This document shows positions 60,401-64,000 of a DNA stretch of 64,000 nucleotides, piece by piece. Position numbers and translations under genes: made by a program. Source of the DNA: Lingula anatina. Taxonomy: Eukaryota; Brachiopoda; Lingulata; Lingulida; Lingulidae. Position 1 is the first letter of the stretch. Each line of letters starts with the position of its first letter. The notes beneath the pieces are model-generated. The model searched no databases. It saw only the letters and a list, made by a program, of their open reading frames with translations, and was not told the DNA's origin. The stretch is taken from NCBI RefSeq assembly GCF_001039355.2, contig NW_019775480.1, positions 499,314 to 563,313 on the forward strand. Direction: 5' to 3'.

Positions 60401-63400
60401 TTATTTTTTTCAAGTGCTGGAACAGGTGATGTTATAGCCTGGAACTGGGTAGATGTATTGAGGAAGGTAATGTATATATGTAGTTGTTTCTGTTGATTTA
60501 GACAACATCATGTCATGTGATAGTCATAAAAATATCGACAAAGTGACTATCATCAGTTCCAGTGTTTTGTTTGTTTTTTTTTTTTTTTGAATGACATTTC
60601 TTTTTCTGCAGCATGGTGTGAAATTTCACTCTTAGTTTGCCTGCCTTGTTGTCAAAGTGCTGATTAATTATAAATCATATTTCCATTATCAGGCAAAGTG
60701 CATGTTAGGTAAATGGACAAACGACTCCTGTAAAATCCAGATATATCATCATCATTACTTTGTTAAGAGAACACCTAAAATCCCACTCTGGTATAATTGT
60801 TGGAGCTGAAACAGCACTGATTTGCCTTGCAATTGATTCTGTGAAAATGAAACTACCAAACAAGGAACATCACATGGTGTAGACTTCAGTTAGACATCTA
60901 CACACATAATATTTGTGATGAGTGAAGTTTTTTTAGTGAATTTTTCTTTGATTTAATTTTAGACTCCCAAAGTGGCCTGGTCTTTGCCCATCCCCACTAA
61001 CAGGTAAATATTACAACCACTGTACTCACTGCACAGGCGTAAGTCTAGGGTTTAATGGGGATGGGTTAATCCTTGGCCCTCAAAGAACAATTAGAACTGT
61101 CTTATCAAGTATGCATATCTATAATGGGTGCTAGTCAACCTGTCACAGTCTTTTAAGTACATATTTTATATATTCATCAGAAACAGTAATATAGTTACAT
61201 GTCGTCGATCACTAGGTAAAAAGTGGTCTATTTGTCTTGCAGGTATGGTCTAAGCAACCCAGAGGTCAATTCACTGGCCATTGAGTCCAAGGTAACAAAA
61301 TTCTTACCTGGAGATCAATGCAGTAATATTTTGTTTGTAATGCATAGTAATCAGACATGAGCTTTTTCTGCGGAAATGCGGAATTCTGCATTTCTAAATT
61401 CAATTCCTAAGGCAGCCCTGGACCCACAGCTGGTTAGGTGTTGGGTCCCATGATAAATGTTCAGAGACTTTTTTTTAAAACTCATGCCTGGTAATGCTGT
61501 CTTGTTTTATATATGTACATATTTTAAACTTGTTTAACATTTCAATTATTTTATATTGTGAATAAAATGTTATTGTGAAATGATTAAGCATGACAGAGGT
61601 TAATTTATTATTAATTATAGTTATTACAAATTTTAGGATGGTGGCAAAAGGCTGTTTGCTGGATGTGGGGACAACAACACGTACATATGGGACTTGGAGT
61701 CTGGGAGTTTAGTTGTATGTACTGTTTAAGTATTTATAAACAAATATTGAAAACATTGTACATTATTCACTATACAATAATGTTTATTGCAAATTATTTT
61801 AAGATTATGTGATTGACAGGTGTTTTTTGTCATAGGATTTTTTTTCTTTTTTTTGGGGGGGGTGAATGATTTGATTTAGACATGAAGCATCTGCTGCACG
61901 ACATAATTATTATGTGTACTAAACGCATAACAGTTTATCAAAATTATTTTAGTACTGTATATAAGACCCCCAATTTAGAGAATACAGGAGGATATCTTTT
62001 ATGATGGAGTTGTGCCTTGGTTTTTGCTGATTTGTTTGTTCTTGTTTACCCATAAATTTTGTTCTTACATATATATTGATGAATGTATTATTCATCTGTT
62101 ACTTGACGTGTGAAGCATAGAATCCCACATTGAATTTGATTGATCATATCCTATTAGCTATGCTTCCTCTGCTTCAACTTTTTCTGTGAAGTATTTTCTC
62201 TTAAGATGGCTCTAAAGCCTTCTTTTCTTTTCTCAAAATTGGTGGGCATACATACAAAAATACTTCTTGTAAAGGATGATACATTTACATGTAATAATTA
62301 CATCACACATATGTCTACAGTAAATTTACATTTTTTTTACGTTTGTGTGATAGGTAACTCTAAAATGTGAACTAGGCTCATGGTTTTAATGTTGTTCCAG
62401 CAAACACTAGCTGGCCACACAGACTATGTCCATAGTGTAGCCCTGAAGAGCCTGAGTGACCAGTGTGTGACTGGCTCTGAAGATGGCACAGTGAGGCTGT
62501 GGGGTAAGAGGGCAACTTGCAGATTTAACCATTTACCAACTGATAGAAACCTCTCCTCTCATATCTGTTCTGGAGAATTCATTACTACACCCACATGTAC
62601 AGCCAATTCTTTTTTATTCCTTGACAACTAGCTAGCTGGCTCAAACCAACTCGGTAACTTCATTATCAAAAAGTAGCTTTCAGCTTCTTTAAACCAAACA
62701 ATTTCATTGTAGTTTCTGCAGTTTATCATGTTATACTAGTTTCATACTTGTTAATTTATTTATTTCTTATTACAGACCTGCGGACTCCACAAGAACCAGT
62801 TGCAGTAATTGAACCTTATTCTGAAGTGGTATGTTTCTTGAATATGCATGCACACACACACACACAAATACACACACACGTACTCAGACTTACTTATTTA
62901 GTAAACACCAGCAAGGAAATTATTTCAAGTCTTTAAATAGTGATAAAACATAATATGTATGTCAGCGATCTTCACCCAGGAAAAAAGGTCATTTCCCCCC
63001 ATACTTTCCTTTCAGACATGTGCCAGGTCAGAGTATGGGCGCTGGATAGGTTGTGTAGCTGTGGACCCCACAGATGATTGGTTGGTAAGATGGGTTTGAT
63101 CTAGCATCATAAAGGTTATTGTAATTGATCCATCAGCTTGTTAAATATCAGGACCACAGAGATAATGGAGTTATATGTGAAATATTAAAATTTTTGGTGA
63201 AAAATCTTAAGGTCTGCATTAATTAATCAAAAAGTTCTAAATCTTTTTATGGTCCATTTCTGTATCACCAATTACACAGATTTGTGACATACATTGAATG
63301 TATGTCATAAATATGTTTAACTGGTGATTCAAATGATTGATATATAAGTATGTAAACGTAATTAAATTGAATTAACAAATAAATTGTATTTAGATATAAT

Positions 63401-63526
63401 TGCACATTCCAGGTGTGTGGAGGGGGCCCCAAGTTGTCCCTGTGGCACCTGCGGACATTTGCAGTCACCACAGTATTTGACACACCGGGGGCTTGCCAGC
63501 AATATACAAGTTTTTTTGAGGACACT
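49786..63526 (+). CDS. THOC6: THO complex subunit 6 (WD40 protein), 3' end outside the window
   Basis: Twelve exons seen: 49786-49818, 51532-51647, 51995-52059, 60121-60172, 60415-60466, 60963-61003, 61243-61291, 61637-61714, 62401-62503, 62776-62828, 63016-63084 and 63413-63526 (825 nt, 275 codons). Phases agree throughout. Human THOC6 is about 341 aa, so one or more exons lie beyond 64000. The N-terminal [20 protein letters not shown], then FGEIAVFNISASLS, match THOC6. WD-type repeats follow: [55 protein letters not shown] and [14 protein letters not shown], then [16 protein letters not shown] and [17 protein letters not shown]6 is a beta-propeller subunit of the THO/TREX complex that couples transcription and splicing to mRNA export. 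Intron 3 is 8 kb and holds two antisense genes. Confidence 0.93.
50415..50432. repeat. G homopolymer
   Basis: An uninterrupted run of about 17 G residues in THOC6 intron 1; a length-variable simple repeat. Confidence 0.85.
52318..52532. mobile_element. Family E element, copy B (internally deleted or gapped)
   Basis: Left end AACAAGGCAGC and right end GCTGCCTTGTT form an 11-bp inverted pair. The left 108 bp match 47560-47670. After an N at 52426 comes a (GGCGAC)n-like GC-rich run, then GATGGCTATATGTACAGACA and the same 13-bp-arm hairpin as copy A. The interior between the two parts is absent or hidden by the N. Confidence 0.7.
53756..54092. mobile_element. piggyBac-like MITE with TTAA duplication
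   Basis: Terminal inverted repeats AGGGATAATAACTCTTCGT (53756-53774) and its reverse complement (54074-54092), directly flanked by TTAA at 53752-53755 and 54093-54096. TTAA target duplication is the hallmark of piggyBac-type transposition. The interior includes a perfect palindrome AAAATCTCTTAAGAGATTTT near 53901. No transposase; 337 bp. Confidence 0.85.
54359..54399. repeat. (TC)n microsatellite
   Basis: About 20 TC units in THOC6 intron 3. Confidence 0.9.
54503..55581 (-). CDS. Secreted protein with PAN/apple-like cysteine modules, nested in THOC6
   Basis: Two exons on the minus strand, 55581-55476 and 54840-54503 (444 nt, 147 aa), joined in phase 1 by a GT/AG intron (A|GTAAGT, TTTTCAATCAG). 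Residues about 1-33 form a signal peptide ([16 protein letters not shown]). Exon 2 has two short cysteine segments, [20 protein letters not shown] and [17 protein letters not shown] with a later GLCFLH, which resemble PAN/apple folds as in the C-terminal part of the lectin at 2227-5111. Potential N-glycosylation sites are [12 protein letters not shown] and NCTG. It is transcribed antisense to THOC6 inside its third intron. Role unknown; PAN modules usually bind proteins or carbohydrates. The whole frame and signal peptide make this a likely real gene, though a small one. Confidence 0.7.
55582..56229. other. Upstream of the nested PAN gene
   Basis: AT-rich THOC6 intron sequence that should include the promoter of the PAN-like gene on the minus strand. 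No other feature is seen. Confidence 0.4.
56230..56284. mobile_element. Palindromic MITE, family A, truncated at a gap
   Basis: Starts GGCTTCATTCACATGCAATG and matches the first 55 bp of 58543-58800 almost exactly, then stops at an N (56285). The rest of the palindrome was probably lost in assembly. Confidence 0.85.
56286..56545 (-). CDS. First exon of a leucine-rich repeat protein, cut by an assembly gap
   Basis: The frame opens at ATG 56545 ([13 protein letters not shown]) and runs 86 codons to the N at 56285. It has LRR units: [31 protein letters not shown] and [20 protein letters not shown], in the style of the intracellular, plant-type LRR proteins (LxxLP..I..L..L..L.L). No signal peptide. 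Sequence on the other side of the N is a MITE, so the exon end and the rest of the gene are missing or misplaced. It lies antisense in THOC6 intron 3. The specific LRR gene is not recognised; it could be a fragment brought here by misassembly. Confidence 0.6.
56546..58542. other. THOC6 intron sequence, no gene supported
   Basis: Includes the presumed upstream region of the LRR exon. Slightly less AT-rich than the neighbouring intron parts, up to about 57000. Short open frames on both strands have no recognisable domain. Confidence 0.4.
58543..58800. mobile_element. Palindromic MITE, family A copy 2 (full length)
   Basis: Begins GGCTTCATTCACATGCAATG and ends GTTCACATGG's complement form, ...CATGTGAACGAAGCC. 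The two halves are near-perfect inverted copies, meeting at TTACTATAAGTTACTATAAG in the centre. Related to 22449-22676, sharing the arms TCTATTTTCTATTCG, GATCACGGT and CCCTGAATATCCCG. 258 bp, non-coding. Confidence 0.9.
58801..60120. other. 3' part of THOC6 intron 3
   Basis: AT-rich, no gene supported. A T homopolymer (about 60038-60059) precedes the acceptor of exon 4. Confidence 0.5.
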
Positions 63527-63975
63527 GTAAGTAGATCACACTATATTGGCCTCTCAGGAAATGGTGTCTAATTTCTTAACCATCAAGCTTATTCTAAATA
63601 GTAGAAGTAGCTAATCATGGACAATTCGAATCATTAGTTATTTCTTAGAGTTAAGCAGATCATACATGCACATGCATTACTAGTTGTTATGAGATGTCCA
63701 AATTATCAGTTGACCCAATTAATTTAGTCACATTTTGCCATCAGCTTTAAAAAATATACTGAATAATATACATAGAAATACTTTCCATCATTTTCTATGG
63801 CATTAGGTTGAAAGGGGGGGGGGCAAATATATCTCCTGAATAGAGGAATATAGTCCCATTCTCAAATAAATATGCTCTATGTAGGTATCATAATATGGGA
63901 GGCAAACAATTTCAGTACAAGCTGAAGAAAAAATACTGCTTTATTCTTAGTTCATAAACCATCTGATGGAATTTT

Positions 63976-64000
63976 TATGTACAGACACAGATGTGTCTGT
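63976..64000. mobile_element. Hairpin end of a family E element, cut by the window edge
   Basis: TTTATGTACAGACACAGATG at the very end matches, in reverse orientation, the terminal hairpin of the elements at 47560-48756 and 52318-52532. The rest lies outside the window. Confidence 0.55.

Overview
This is a stretch of an intron-rich, AT-rich animal nuclear genome. Exons of roughly 40-260 bp have GT/AG borders and consistent splice phases, and every named gene belongs to a bilaterian family. A secreted C-type lectin with a PAN-like tail, a second PAN-like secreted protein and many short non-autonomous DNA transposons fit a marine invertebrate, most likely a lophotrochozoan such as a mollusc. That last step is inference; no marker here fixes the phylum.

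Layout. 1-5.1 kb: the last exon of an unrecognised protein (+), a palindromic MITE, and a five-exon C-type lectin gene (+). 7.9-14.6 kb: a RERG-like small GTPase (-) whose residue equivalent to Ras Gln61 is leucine. 14.6-23.0 kb: no gene seen; simple repeats, a 127-bp direct duplication and a palindromic MITE. 23.0-24.1 kb: a compact gene (-) for a small secreted eight-cysteine peptide. 25.1-30.1 kb: a complete 14-exon UBXN11 orthologue (-). 31.0-33.5 kb: a five-exon PXMP2 orthologue (+), head to head with UBXN11. 36.1-49.5 kb: an SRRM2 (Cwc21-domain) splicing-factor gene (-) with two alternative last exons. 49.8 kb to the window end: a THOC6 orthologue (+), head to head with SRRM2. Its 8-kb third intron holds an antisense PAN-like secreted-protein gene and the first exon of an LRR gene cut by an assembly gap.

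Gene partnerships. SRRM2 (spliceosome) and THOC6 (TREX mRNA export) start about 250 bp apart on opposite strands, and both act in nuclear mRNA maturation. From memory both also lie in human 16p13.3, so the linkage may be old. UBXN11 and PXMP2 share a region of about 880 bp, with no evident functional link. The secreted genes (lectin, cysteine-rich peptide, PAN protein) look like host-defence or surface-recognition genes, but only by family resemblance.

Repeats and assembly. At least eight kinds of non-autonomous element can be defined from inverted repeats or shared copies, mostly in introns. They include a TTAA-flanked piggyBac-like MITE, CAGGGGCGG-type elements, a large palindromic MITE in three copies, and a family ending in a 13-bp-arm hairpin. 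Single N characters sit at repeats, and one pair brackets a 666-bp near-identical duplication in an SRRM2 intron that is probably an assembly artefact. I found no convincing wholly new system. The most unusual coding observations are the GTPase with the Gln-to-Leu change and the small eight-cysteine peptide gene.
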